DNA of 11,016 nucleotides from an uncultured Marvinbryantia sp. (GTDB taxonomy: Bacteria > Bacillota > Clostridia > Lachnospirales > Lachnospiraceae). The stretch lies in assembly GCA_934373455.1 (NCBI GenBank), contig CAKRON010000082.1:1-11016 (forward strand), given 5' to 3'. This document shows positions 1-7,324 of the stretch, in pieces. A program made the translations under genes and the position numbers. The notes under the pieces are model-generated. The model was not told the origin of the DNA. It saw only the letters and a list, made by a program, of their open reading frames with translations, and did not search any database. The number at the start of each line of letters is the position of its first letter. The first letter of the stretch is position 1.

Positions 1-1072
1 GATGGGCTTTTTCTGAATATGCTTCGGGGGTATTGGGTCCTTCCATATGACCTAAACCAAATTCATTGCCCAACGACCAGAATATCACGTTGTACGGATC
101 TTCATTTCCGCGTTCAGCCCTTAGTTTTCCAAATTCTGTTGTTTTATCTCCGTTGCAGTATTCAACAAATTCGGCACAATCTTCGGGCGTATCCCAGGCG
201 AGATTGATTGTTACATAGGGCTCCGCTCCTATTTCACGGCACAAGGCAATGAAATCATCAACATTTATTTCATGAAAATCAAAACCATAGGAATAAGGAT
301 GTGTTTCCATCTCCCTGTAGGATTTCTGTGCTCCGCGCTGGTCTACGTCCAGCAGACCGTCTTTCCAGCGATATTCTCCTGCAAAATTGCCGCCGGGCCA
401 TCTCAGCATTGTCGGTCCGATTTCCCGGAGGCATTCGATAACATCCTTCCTCATTCCATGGAAATGATCTGTGGGCAGCATGGAAACAACACCGATTTTT
501 ACTTCTGCGCAATCCGTGAAATATATCTCCAGCCTGGCTTTATCGTCCTGTGCCACTGAGACAAAAGTAAATATGTATTTTGTCCAGTCACCAGGGGCGA
601 GTATTTCTTCCTGCTTCCAGTATTCATTGGTTCCGCTACTGTCAGTGATGTGCATATACCATGTGACCGGTTTTTCTGCTCTGCTTTTCAATACGATCCG
701 GATCTCATACTGCTTATCTTTGTCAAGGTACAAAAAATTCTGCCCAATACCGGCTTTTGCTCCTTCGACCGGGTTCATTAATGTCAGCGAATTGCATTCA
801 TTGCGTCTTTCACTGTGCTTATATCTCTCATAATGCCGCACATATGAATCAAAACGGTTCAGTGTGCAGTAAACGTTCTGATCGCCTATAAGATACCATC
901 CCGGTGCGACACCTGTTTTGTTTGAACCTTTTCCGGCAAATTTTCGGTTGCGTATCATCTGCGCGTTAAGACCTTCATACATACAGGCACGCGTATGTTC
1001 GAGATTATGTCCGAAGAGATATTTATTGATGACGTCTTTTTTATTGCCAAGCGTAATGACTGCTTTTTCCAT
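1..1072 (-). CDS. GH51-type alpha-L-arabinofuranosidase, N-terminal 357 residues (runs off left edge)
   Basis: This is a glycoside hydrolase predicted to release terminal alpha-L-arabinofuranosyl residues from arabino-oligosaccharides. No signal peptide is visible, so it probably acts in the cytoplasm. The ATG at 1070-1072 is preceded by a GGAGGG ribosome site (about 1080-1085), and the frame stays open to the window edge. The N-terminus (FGHNLEH, then NAQMIRNRKFAG) and the barrel motif RWPGGNFAGEYRW (residues 224-236) match the GH51 pattern. FWSLGNEFG (331-339) carries the family acid/base glutamate at E337. Residues of about 100-195 look like an inserted beta-sandwich, carbohydrate-binding-like segment, as in the longer GH51 enzymes. 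The nucleophile glutamate and the C-terminal domain lie outside the window. The gene follows the permease by 66 bp with no visible terminator, so it is probably the fourth gene of the transporter operon. Substrate specificity is inferred from family only. Confidence 0.85.
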   Translation of the reverse strand, partial: MEKAVITLGNKKDVINKYLFGHNLEHTRACMYEGLNAQMIRNRKFAGKGSNKTGVAPGWYLIGDQNVYCTLNRFDSYVRHYERYKHSERRNECNSLTLMNPVEGAKAGIGQNFLYLDKDKQYEIRIVLKSRAEKPVTWYMHITDSSGTNEYWKQEEILAPGDWTKYIFTFVSVAQDDKARLEIYFTDCAEVKIGVVSMLPTDHFHGMRKDVIECLREIGPTMLRWPGGNFAGEYRWKDGLLDVDQRGAQKSYREMETHPYSYGFDFHEINVDDFIALCREIGAEPYVTINLAWDTPEDCAEFVEYCNGDKTTEFGKLRAERGNEDPYNVIFWSLGNEFGLGHMEGPNTPEAYSEKAH

Positions 1073-1138
1073 GGCTTTTCCCTCCGCCTTACTTCACATA
1101 TTGTTTATAAAAAACTGATAGTATGGACAAGGTGATGG

Positions 1139-1981
1139 TTACATCTTTACAGATCCAAGCGAGATGCCTTCGATTACATTTTTGCTCAGAATAAAATAAA
1201 TTAATAAAGTGGGTAAAACAGCAATTGTAATTGCGGCATAAACAGATCCCCAGTCCATCATGCCATATTCACCGGCAAAATCCTTCAGCATGATCGGCAA
1301 TGTTTTCATGCTTTTTTCTGTCATAAATGTATTTGCGTAAGTAAACTCATTCCAGACATAGATGAACTTGTATGTCAGGATTGTAATCGTTGCGTTTTTG
1401 ATCATAGGAACAACGATTTTGAAGAATGATTGGTATGAACTGGCTCCATCAATTTCTGCGGCTTCCAACAATGAATCGGGTATAAAATCCATAAAGCTTT
1501 TATACATATATGTTGACATGGGAATTCCGAATCCAAGCTGTGGAAGGACGAGTGAAAGGTAAGTATTGCGCAGACCGAGTATGTTATACATACGGAACAT
1601 CGGGATGAGGCAGACAAATGTCGGTATCATCATTCCAGTAAGGACAAAGCCAAAAAGTCTGGGGCCGGACTTGAAATGGAGTTTCGTCAGGGCATAGGCA
1701 AATGGGCATGTCAGGATGACTTCGAGTGAGAGTTCCAGAACGGTAACAATAATACTGTTCCGGAAAGCATTTGGAATGGTAGGCATGCTGAATACACGTT
1801 GGTAATGACCTGTAAAAAAGCCTTGGGGCATTGCGTAAGAGGCTGACCTGACTAGTTCATCATTGGTTTTCAGACTTGAACAGATAACCCAGAAGATCGG
1901 ATAAATCTGAATCAAAGCGACAATCAGGAGAAAACAGTATAAGATGACTCTCACAGTTCGTGAGGAAATATTCCTTTTCAC
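1139..1981 (-). CDS. Carbohydrate ABC transporter permease, MalG/AraQ-like (CUT1)
   Basis: This is an inner permease subunit of a CUT1 sugar importer. It forms the membrane channel together with the upstream MalF-like subunit and is driven by an ATPase not encoded here. The protein has 280 residues, the usual family length, with about six membrane segments (roughly 11-33, 75-98, 108-130, 142-162, 196-216 and 247-268). The cytoplasmic EAA loop that contacts the ATPase is clear at 173-195 (EAAEIDGASSYQSFFKIVVP). The C-terminus EGISLGSVKM resembles the usual MalG-type tail. The start is GTG at 1979-1981, chosen because an AAGGAGG site lies at 1991-1997, nine bases upstream. The gap to the preceding permease is 17 bp, so the two are surely co-transcribed. 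Substrate is unknown; an arabinose-containing oligosaccharide is inferred from the downstream GH51 gene. Confidence 0.93.
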   Translation of the reverse strand: MKRNISSRTVRVILYCFLLIVALIQIYPIFWVICSSLKTNDELVRSASYAMPQGFFTGHYQRVFSMPTIPNAFRNSIIVTVLELSLEVILTCPFAYALTKLHFKSGPRLFGFVLTGMMIPTFVCLIPMFRMYNILGLRNTYLSLVLPQLGFGIPMSTYMYKSFMDFIPDSLLEAAEIDGASSYQSFFKIVVPMIKNATITILTYKFIYVWNEFTYANTFMTEKSMKTLPIMLKDFAGEYGMMDWGSVYAAITIAVLPTLLIYFILSKNVIEGISLGSVKM

Positions 1982-1990
1982 TTTTCGCTT

Positions 1991-1997
1991 CCTCCTT
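1991..1997 (-). promoter_or_regulatory. Ribosome binding site AAGGAGG fixing the GTG start of the MalG-like permease
   Basis: On the minus strand AAGGAGG stands nine bases before the GTG at 1979-1981. It lies in the 17-bp gap after the stop codon of the upstream permease. This spacing and near-perfect match decide in favour of the GTG start. Confidence 0.8.
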
Positions 1998-1998
1998 G

Positions 1999-2868
1999 TC
2001 AGATTGATTCATTGCCGGGCGTCAGTTTGCGCAGTACAGAAACAATAATCAGGCACTCAACCAGGAGAAAAACAGCAAGTGTACTGGAATAGCCATAATC
2101 CATTTTGGAAAATGCAGTTTTGTACATGTAAGTTGCCATCATTTCAGTTGATGTTCCCGGACCGCCGTTTGTCAGTACATATGGCATCTCAAAAGATTTC
2201 AGTGTACCGTTGATCAGCATAATAAGCACCATTCCGCAAACGCCTTTTATGATGGGGATTTTAATGCTGAAATACTGCCTGAACCATCCGCAGCCGTCAA
2301 TAATGGATGCTTCCACGATATCATCCGGTACACCGACAAGAGCGGAGTACAGAATGATCATATAGATTCCGCAATACTTATAGGCATCAATAAGCGAAAG
2401 TGTATAGAGTGCGGTACTCGCGTTTCCCAAGAATGATACGGGAGTGATACCGACAGCCTTAAGTATTGAATTGACTACACCTATCGGTTCCAGGGCCAGC
2501 AACTTCATAAAAATCTGGCTTAAGGCAACCGTTGTTATGATGCATGGAACAAAATAGATGACCTTTAATATATTGCGGCCTTTATCGATGCTGTTGAGCA
2601 GCATGGCCATAAACAGACCTGCACAGAACTGATAAATGGTGCTGATCAGGCAGAATTTGTAATTGTTCAGCAAAGCCTGAATGAAGGTTTTGTCCGTAAA
2701 TAGTTTGTTGTAGTTTTTTGTGCCTATATATTTCATAACGGATATACCATCCCATTTGTACAGGCTGAGAACCACATTCCAGACTACTGGAAAAACCACA
2801 ACAAAGCTGAAAACAAGAAGCGCAGGTGCTGAAAAGACCCAGGGTACAAGTTTATTTTTTGCGCGCAT
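1999..2868 (-). CDS. Carbohydrate ABC transporter permease, MalF/UgpA-like (CUT1)
   Basis: This is the first permease subunit of the sugar importer and the partner of the MalG-like subunit. It has 289 residues with a predicted six-helix MalF/UgpA core (about 8-32, 69-94, 100-124, 155-178, 207-225 and 262-280). The EAA loop lies at 186-208 (EASIIDGCGWFRQYFSIKIP). The segment TNGGPGTSTEMMATYMYKTA (233-252) before the last helix is highly typical of UgpA/MalF-type permeases. It lacks the extra N-terminal helices of enterobacterial MalF, as usual in Firmicutes. The ATG at 2866-2868 follows AGGAGT at 2878-2883. The upstream solute-binding gene ends 108 bp away, and a stem-loop lies between them, suggesting lower expression of the permeases than of the binding protein. 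Confidence 0.93.
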   Translation of the reverse strand: MRAKNKLVPWVFSAPALLVFSFVVVFPVVWNVVLSLYKWDGISVMKYIGTKNYNKLFTDKTFIQALLNNYKFCLISTIYQFCAGLFMAMLLNSIDKGRNILKVIYFVPCIITTVALSQIFMKLLALEPIGVVNSILKAVGITPVSFLGNASTALYTLSLIDAYKYCGIYMIILYSALVGVPDDIVEASIIDGCGWFRQYFSIKIPIIKGVCGMVLIMLINGTLKSFEMPYVLTNGGPGTSTEMMATYMYKTAFSKMDYGYSSTLAVFLLVECLIIVSVLRKLTPGNESI

Positions 2869-2930
2869 GAATACATCACTCCTGTTAGCTTTCAGTACAA
2901 GAAATAAATCTTTACTGGATATTAATCTGT

Positions 2931-2958
2931 AAGGGGAGAAACCACAGTCTCTCCCCTT
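2931..2958 (-). terminator. Intercistronic stem-loop between binding-protein and permease genes
   Basis: There is a perfect 9-bp stem: AAGGGGAGA at 2931-2939 pairs with TCTCCCCTT at 2950-2958 around a 10-base loop. It lies just after the stop of the solute-binding gene on the minus strand. No U-run follows (ACAGATTAAT comes next), so it is more likely an mRNA 3'-end stabiliser or partial attenuator than a full terminator. Such elements are known between malE-type and malF-type genes, where they give an excess of binding protein. Confidence 0.7.
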
Positions 2959-2976
2959 GTCTGTTAGATTAGCTGT

Positions 2977-4266
2977 TTACTCTGAAAGTACATTTTCAGC
3001 AATTGCTTCATCCATCCGTTCGCCGAATTCCTGGGGAGTGATTTCGCCAAGCGCCAGATTGACGATTTCAGCTTTTAGTGTTTCATTGGACGCTGAATCG
3101 ATAACAACATCCCAGCACCATGCGTAGCGATCCGGAGAAACTTCGGAGAAGTCCTGATACATCTGTTTGACGAAACTGGACAAATCATCCATGTTGTTCG
3201 GCAGGATTCCGCAAATATAGTTGCATTGATACAAACCTATATCACCGAAGTTGTTAATGAAGAAGTCAATGAAACGTTTGATCTCTTCCGGATGGGCATT
3301 GAATGTTTTGGAATTGATCATGAAGCCTTTGCCAGAATTGGCAAAATAGTCCTTTTCAGTGGTTGCTGTATAACCATCAAGCAGGGGAAGTTTAAAGTAT
3401 GCTATATCGTCGATCAGTTCATTGTCCGGTCCGGTAACCGCAGACTGGGCTGCGGACAGCGGCATATACCACATGGCTGCGCTTCCGGCGAGGAAATAGT
3501 CCCGGCATGCGGAGCTGTCCATCCCTGCCCAGCCATCAACGAAGTACTGAGAAATTTTCTGGAGGAATTCGCCCATTGCGATACCGGTTTCATCTCCCCA
3601 AGATGTCTGGCCGGAAATGGTTTTCGAAATCCATTCGTTTCCTGTCATACGATATGGCATGAAGGCTGCATAACGAAGGATATACCAGGGATTTCCCATG
3701 ACAGAGAGGGGTGTAATTCCTGCGGCCTTCAGTTTTTCACATACATCGAAAAACTCATTCCAGGTCTCCGGCTGTTTTTCAATGCCGGCTTTTTCAAACA
3801 GGGACGGATGATAGAAGAATACCTCGTTATTTGCACCTGTTGCCATGAGGTAAAGGCTTCCATCATCATATTGCTGATATTGATAGGTAATCGGCAGGAA
3901 CTTGTCTCTCTGCCCAAGTTCGTCAATGATTTCGCCGATATTGGTAAGCAGGCCCTGATCTCTCAGCGTTTTCGTGAAGGTATCAGCGTCGCCCCAGAAC
4001 ATGTCAGGGGCTTCATTGCTACCGATCAGAATCTTCAGTTTCTGATAGTATGGTTCAGAGTCGGATATATATTCCGGATTATAAACAAGATTCGGATTTA
4101 CTTCAGCCTGGTATTTTGCGACCACCTTGGCAATTGTCTGACAGATTGCGTGTTCTTCAGCATAGGGATACATCCAGTAAAGTGTCCATGCTTCCTCTTC
4201 AGCAAAGACTACTCTGATGCACATCAGCATGATCAGTACAAGGATTGTTGAAATCAGGCGTTTCAT
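2977..4266 (-). CDS. Extracellular solute-binding protein of the sugar ABC transporter (family 1)
   Basis: This is the ligand receptor of the importer: it captures a sugar outside the membrane and delivers it to the two permeases. The protein has 429 residues, the normal family length. Residues 1-22 form a Sec signal peptide (MKRLIS, then a hydrophobic core, then VVFA before EEEAW), with likely signal-peptidase I cleavage after A22. The mature part has the usual family features, such as the aromatic-rich start WTLYWMYPY, DMFWGDADTF, PETWNEFFDVCEKLKAAGITPL and a late GKGFMINSKT segment. No lipobox cysteine is present: C16 is preceded by M15 and followed by IRVVFA. That is unusual for a Gram-positive binding protein, which is normally a lipoprotein. 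The ATG at 4264-4266 follows AAAGGAA at about 4275-4281. The gene has its own promoter about 70 bases upstream. It is the first gene of the transporter operon. Confidence 0.92.
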   Translation of the reverse strand: MKRLISTILVLIMLMCIRVVFAEEEAWTLYWMYPYAEEHAICQTIAKVVAKYQAEVNPNLVYNPEYISDSEPYYQKLKILIGSNEAPDMFWGDADTFTKTLRDQGLLTNIGEIIDELGQRDKFLPITYQYQQYDDGSLYLMATGANNEVFFYHPSLFEKAGIEKQPETWNEFFDVCEKLKAAGITPLSVMGNPWYILRYAAFMPYRMTGNEWISKTISGQTSWGDETGIAMGEFLQKISQYFVDGWAGMDSSACRDYFLAGSAAMWYMPLSAAQSAVTGPDNELIDDIAYFKLPLLDGYTATTEKDYFANSGKGFMINSKTFNAHPEEIKRFIDFFINNFGDIGLYQCNYICGILPNNMDDLSSFVKQMYQDFSEVSPDRYAWCWDVVIDSASNETLKAEIVNLALGEITPQEFGERMDEAIAENVLSE

Positions 4267-4303
4267 GTGTGTCTTCCTTTCTTTTGATATAATCAGGTCC
4301 TTG

Positions 4304-4345
4304 TTCAGCTGAATAACGATGAAGTCGACTTCAACTGATATCAGT
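4304..4345. promoter_or_regulatory. Cluster of three perfect palindromes at the start site of the transporter operon
   Basis: Three perfect palindromes lie in 42 bp: TTCAGCTGAA (4304-4313), TGAAGTCGACTTCA (4320-4333) and ACTGATATCAGT (4334-4345). The last two abut. The third overlaps the -10 box (4343-4348), and the other two fall just downstream of the predicted start point. The first two share TTCA/TGAA half-sites. They may be operators for a repressor or may form hairpins in the 5' untranslated RNA. The palindromes are seen directly; the role is inferred. Confidence 0.55.
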
Positions 4346-4371
4346 ATAAATTGGAACGGATGAAATGTAAA
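4343..4371 (-). promoter_or_regulatory. Sigma-A promoter of the transporter operon
   Basis: On the minus strand the -35 box TTTACA (4366-4371) and the -10 box TATACT (4343-4348) are separated by exactly 17 bases. Both match the housekeeping consensus at five of six positions. The predicted start point is near 4336, giving a leader of about 70 bases before the ATG at 4266. The promoter drives the binding protein, both permeases and the GH51 gene independently of the kinase/regulator genes upstream. Confidence 0.75.
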
Positions 4372-4383
4372 GCCTCATATTCT

Positions 4384-4452
4384 TTGTATTAATGTGCGTT
4401 ATTGTTATTTTTCCCTATTCCGGCTGTATGGAAAATGTTATCAATTGTATTA
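4384..4452 (-). promoter_or_regulatory. 8-bp direct repeats upstream of the transporter promoter, possible activator sites
   Basis: TAATACAA occurs twice on the minus strand, at 4384-4391 and 4445-4452, 61 bp apart and on the same face of the helix within about two bases. The nearer copy lies about 12 bases upstream of the -35 box, where an AraC-type activator would contact polymerase. Several AATAAC/GATAAC hexamers lie between and beside them. These are candidate binding sites for the response regulator encoded at 6287-7324. The rest of the 4372-4498 gap is A+T-rich, with no terminator I can see after the kinase gene. Confidence 0.35.
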
Positions 4453-4498
4453 GGATGAGGTTATTATTATTATTTGTCAGGTTTCTTTGGGTACGACT

Positions 4499-6241
4499 TC
4501 AGTCATTATCATATTTCCTTTCCGGCCAAACCGGTATTGTGATCATGACCTTTGTCCCTTTCCCAGGGTTGCTGATAATGTCTACACCGTAATTGTCCCC
4601 GTAGAACAGTTTAATGCGGTCAATCACATTCTGTATTCCGTAACCAGCTGCCAGCTTCGATAAATCCGTTATACCGACACCATCATCAATGATCTGTATA
4701 TACAGTATTTCATCCCGGACGTTTGCAGTAAAGCGTATATGCCCCTGTCCGCTTTTGGGTTCTATTCCGTGAGTCACTGCGTTTTCAATAAAAGGTTCTA
4801 CTAGCAGCTTGAGCATAAAGCAGTTAAGCGCAGTTTCATCCGCTTCTGTCTCGAAATCGAATTTATTCTGATAACGCGATTCCTGTATCAGCATATAATT
4901 GCGAATATAAGCCAACTCATCTTTAAGCTGAAGATATTTCTTTCCATTGTTGAGGGAAATCTTAAATATATCGCTTAATGCTGCTGTCAGTTTTGCAATC
5001 TGATCCTGATCATTAATCATTGCAAGCATATAAATGGTGTCAAGGGTGTTATACAGGAAATGCGGATTAATCTGGGCCTGCAGAAGCAGGAGTTCTGCTT
5101 CTTTTTCCCTGATTTCCGTTTTTGTCAGTTTTTTATTCAGTTCTATATTCTCATTGACCGCGTCTTTCAAAGCATATCCTATTTTCCCGATTTCACTGTT
5201 GTCATATTCATCAGTAATGGGTTTGTGATTTTCTCTGAATATATCGATAGATAATCTGACCTGTTTTATAGGTTTTGAGATAACATATGTTGCAACTGCA
5301 GAAAAAGCAATGCCCGCAAGGATAACGATGGAAAGGGTTGTATACAGATAAGTCCTGATATAGTGCCCGGTTGCATTTAACTGGCTCTTGTCGGCAAAGC
5401 TTACCGCAATCCATTTGGATCTGGAAGCAACAGTGCTGAGGAATATGTATTTTGAATCTTCTGTATCTTTATCAGCCTGAACAGAATAATGGCTCAAGGG
5501 TTCTGAGAGATCAGAATTCTGATCCGTGGAGAAGACCGGTTCCTGACCATTGTAAGGATCCAACAGCATGATCGTATAATTATCATCAGTATCAGAGTCG
5601 TTCAGATTGCTCATCAGCATCTGTTTGCTTACAGTCAGGACCAGGATACCTATGTTTGAAAAATTTTCAGTTTCGCGGAGCAGTTTGATGACTGTATAAT
5701 TGCTTTTGTCATTCGGCGAAAAAACATTATGACCAAAGAAGCATTCGAGTCCTTCATTCTCAAGCACTGTCGCGGTCAGTTCCGGTTGGGTGTCAAAAAT
5801 GTCAAATGCGTAATCGCTTGTTAAAATCGAGCCATTAGTTGTCATCACTTTGTTTCCGTAATTGTCAAAATAAAAGACGCCGGTAATTGCAGGTTCCATC
5901 AACATCATATGGTTCATGATTTCTACGATGGCGGAATGATTTGCAAGTTTCAGCGAGAAGGGCTTGGAGGAACGATTCCTGGACGAGAAGCATTTAATGA
6001 ATGATTCGGACATTATATCGGTACGAATATACTCCACCAGATGCTCCTGTTTCATATTTAACAGTTCGCAATATGTTGCTAGAGCGCTTGTGTTAATCGT
6101 CAGATATGATTTTTCTATTATTGCCGAGGATTCTTTATACATTAGTTTGGCAACAACCAGCGATGAAATTACAAATGCTATGATCATTGCAAGCATAACT
6201 TTGGTACTGATTTTCTGGAAATACAGTTTCAGCATTCTCAA
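4499..6241 (-). CDS. Sensor histidine kinase, YesM-like (dCache-type sensor, HAMP, His_kinase, HATPase_c)
   Basis: This is a membrane sensor kinase that should phosphorylate the adjacent response regulator when an external sugar or binding-protein signal is present. The 580-residue protein begins with a membrane helix (about 14-34) and has an extracellular sensor of roughly 260 residues, probably dCache-like. A second helix (about 296-321) is followed by a HAMP linker (about 322-374). The His_kinase motif LLLLQAQINPHFLYNTLD carries the phosphoryl-accepting H394. The ATPase domain follows, with an N-box (EPFIENAVTHG, N487), a G1 box DDGVG (519-523), GYGIQNV (533-539) and NPGKGT (558-563). This is the usual order for YesM/LytS-type kinases. 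The first possible start is TTG at 6239-6241, ten bases after GAGG (6252-6255). An ATG two codons later (6233-6235) is the alternative. It follows the regulator gene by 45 bp and is probably co-transcribed with it. Confidence 0.93.
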   Translation of the reverse strand: MRMLKLYFQKISTKVMLAMIIAFVISSLVVAKLMYKESSAIIEKSYLTINTSALATYCELLNMKQEHLVEYIRTDIMSESFIKCFSSRNRSSKPFSLKLANHSAIVEIMNHMMLMEPAITGVFYFDNYGNKVMTTNGSILTSDYAFDIFDTQPELTATVLENEGLECFFGHNVFSPNDKSNYTVIKLLRETENFSNIGILVLTVSKQMLMSNLNDSDTDDNYTIMLLDPYNGQEPVFSTDQNSDLSEPLSHYSVQADKDTEDSKYIFLSTVASRSKWIAVSFADKSQLNATGHYIRTYLYTTLSIVILAGIAFSAVATYVISKPIKQVRLSIDIFRENHKPITDEYDNSEIGKIGYALKDAVNENIELNKKLTKTEIREKEAELLLLQAQINPHFLYNTLDTIYMLAMINDQDQIAKLTAALSDIFKISLNNGKKYLQLKDELAYIRNYMLIQESRYQNKFDFETEADETALNCFMLKLLVEPFIENAVTHGIEPKSGQGHIRFTANVRDEILYIQIIDDGVGITDLSKLAAGYGIQNVIDRIKLFYGDNYGVDIISNPGKGTKVMITIPVWPERKYDND

Positions 6242-6251
6242 ATTACTTTAT

Positions 6252-6255
6252 CCTC
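6252..6255 (-). promoter_or_regulatory. Ribosome binding site GAGG of the kinase gene, favouring the TTG start
   Basis: GAGG lies ten bases before the TTG at 6241 and 16 bases before the ATG at 6235. The spacing suits TTG better, although the two candidate proteins differ only by two residues. Confidence 0.45.
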
Positions 6256-6286
6256 ATTTCTTTTCGTTAAAAAAATGGTTTGCGCT

Positions 6287-7324
6287 TCATTCAATCTTAC
6301 TATCTCTGTATTCGCCTGGCGTGTGGCCTGTGATTTTCTTGAAAACATCACAGAAATATCGATAGCTGTTATATCCGACAGCCTGGCTGACGGTGTTTAC
6401 TTTCAGTCCTGATGCCAGAAGCTTTTTCGCTTCTTCTATTCTTTTTTCCGTCAGATATCTTATAAAGCTGATACCTGCTTTTTTCTTGAAAAGAATGCTC
6501 AGGTAAGTCGGATTCATTTTTAATTCATCTGCAATTTCAGTAAGACTGATATCTTCGCGAAAATGGAGCTGGATATATTTTTTCATCAGATGGATCGGTT
6601 CTTCATAGTCAGGCGTTGACTCATGCAACAGGGTAATCACTTTTTCAAAGACCTTGTCCAGATAATCGATGATATCTTTTTCTTCTTCCAACTTGCTCAA
6701 TTCCGTATAGGAAGGATAAAAATATTCGTAGGTATTGGATGATCTTTCATTGAATAGGATGGATGCGAGAATGCTTGAAATTTTGTAAACATGATTCTTT
6801 AGCTCCGAAATCGTGTGTATCTGACTTAAAATCCGAATCATTTCTTCTTTGTATACAATTATGCTTTCTGGGTTTTTCTCGATAATGGCCTCAGCAATGT
6901 GGTTAATCAATTCTCTATATTGATCATCAAAAACAGAGGTAGTGGTTTTCTTGTTGAGAAGTATAGCACACCGTTCAAGGATCCGTTGCAATTTCGGCAG
7001 TGTTATTGGCTTATCAATATAATCTATGACGCCCAGTGAAATTGCCTGTCTGGCGTATTCAAAATCCTGGTATCCGCTTATTACTACGAAAACACTATTG
7101 GGCAGATATTCGATCACTGATTCAATCATGCTCATACCGTCCATTTGTGGCATATATATATCTGTTATAATAATATCAGGTTTGGTTTCAAGAAGAAGGT
7201 CATATCCATCAATGCCGTTTGAAGCTGAACCGCACGGTATGATATCTAAATTGATCCGTTTGAGCATTGCCTGGATACCTGATATGACCAGTGGCTCATC
7301 GTCAATAATAGCAAGCTGCCACAT
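6287..7324 (-). CDS. Response regulator with AraC-type DNA-binding domain, YesN-like
   Basis: This is a transcriptional activator that receives phosphate from the kinase downstream and is expected to switch on the transporter operon. The 345-residue protein has a receiver domain (1 to about 120) with the acidic pair D8/D9 and the phosphorylation site D55 in IIITDIYMPQMDG. The switch serine is S83 (VISGYQD) and the conserved lysine is K105 (DYIDKPI). A linker of about 120 residues follows. The C-terminal AraC domain has two helix-turn-helix units, about 260-281 (SLTEIADELKMNPTYLS) and 309-331 (VNTVSQAVGYNSYRYFC), ending in the family signature GHTPGEYR. The ATG at 7322-7324 is preceded by GGGGGA, five bases upstream. 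Only about 40 bp of apparent native DNA remains upstream before the truncated IS3 element, so its promoter may be altered or supplied by the IS. Confidence 0.94.
   Translation of the reverse strand: MWQLAIIDDEPLVISGIQAMLKRINLDIIPCGSASNGIDGYDLLLETKPDIIITDIYMPQMDGMSMIESVIEYLPNSVFVVISGYQDFEYARQAISLGVIDYIDKPITLPKLQRILERCAILLNKKTTTSVFDDQYRELINHIAEAIIEKNPESIIVYKEEMIRILSQIHTISELKNHVYKISSILASILFNERSSNTYEYFYPSYTELSKLEEEKDIIDYLDKVFEKVITLLHESTPDYEEPIHLMKKYIQLHFREDISLTEIADELKMNPTYLSILFKKKAGISFIRYLTEKRIEEAKKLLASGLKVNTVSQAVGYNSYRYFCDVFKKITGHTPGEYRDSKIE

Noticed and set aside
272..833. Two plus-strand frames of 95 and 120 codons near the left edge
   Set aside because: The minus strand encodes a continuous GH51 protein with catalytic motifs here, so these are shadows.
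3226..4251. 341-codon plus-strand open frame
   Set aside because: It lies wholly antisense to the clear solute-binding gene, has no recognisable domain and is explained as a shadow of that gene's codon pattern.
4460..4472. Short TTA tandem repeat (ATTATTATTATT)
   Set aside because: It has only about four units in A+T-rich intergenic DNA, too short to claim as a functional or phase-variable repeat.
4494..4501. CGACTTCA, matching half of the palindrome at 4320-4333
   Set aside because: A single 8-bp match at the end of the kinase coding region, without dyad partner, could easily be chance.
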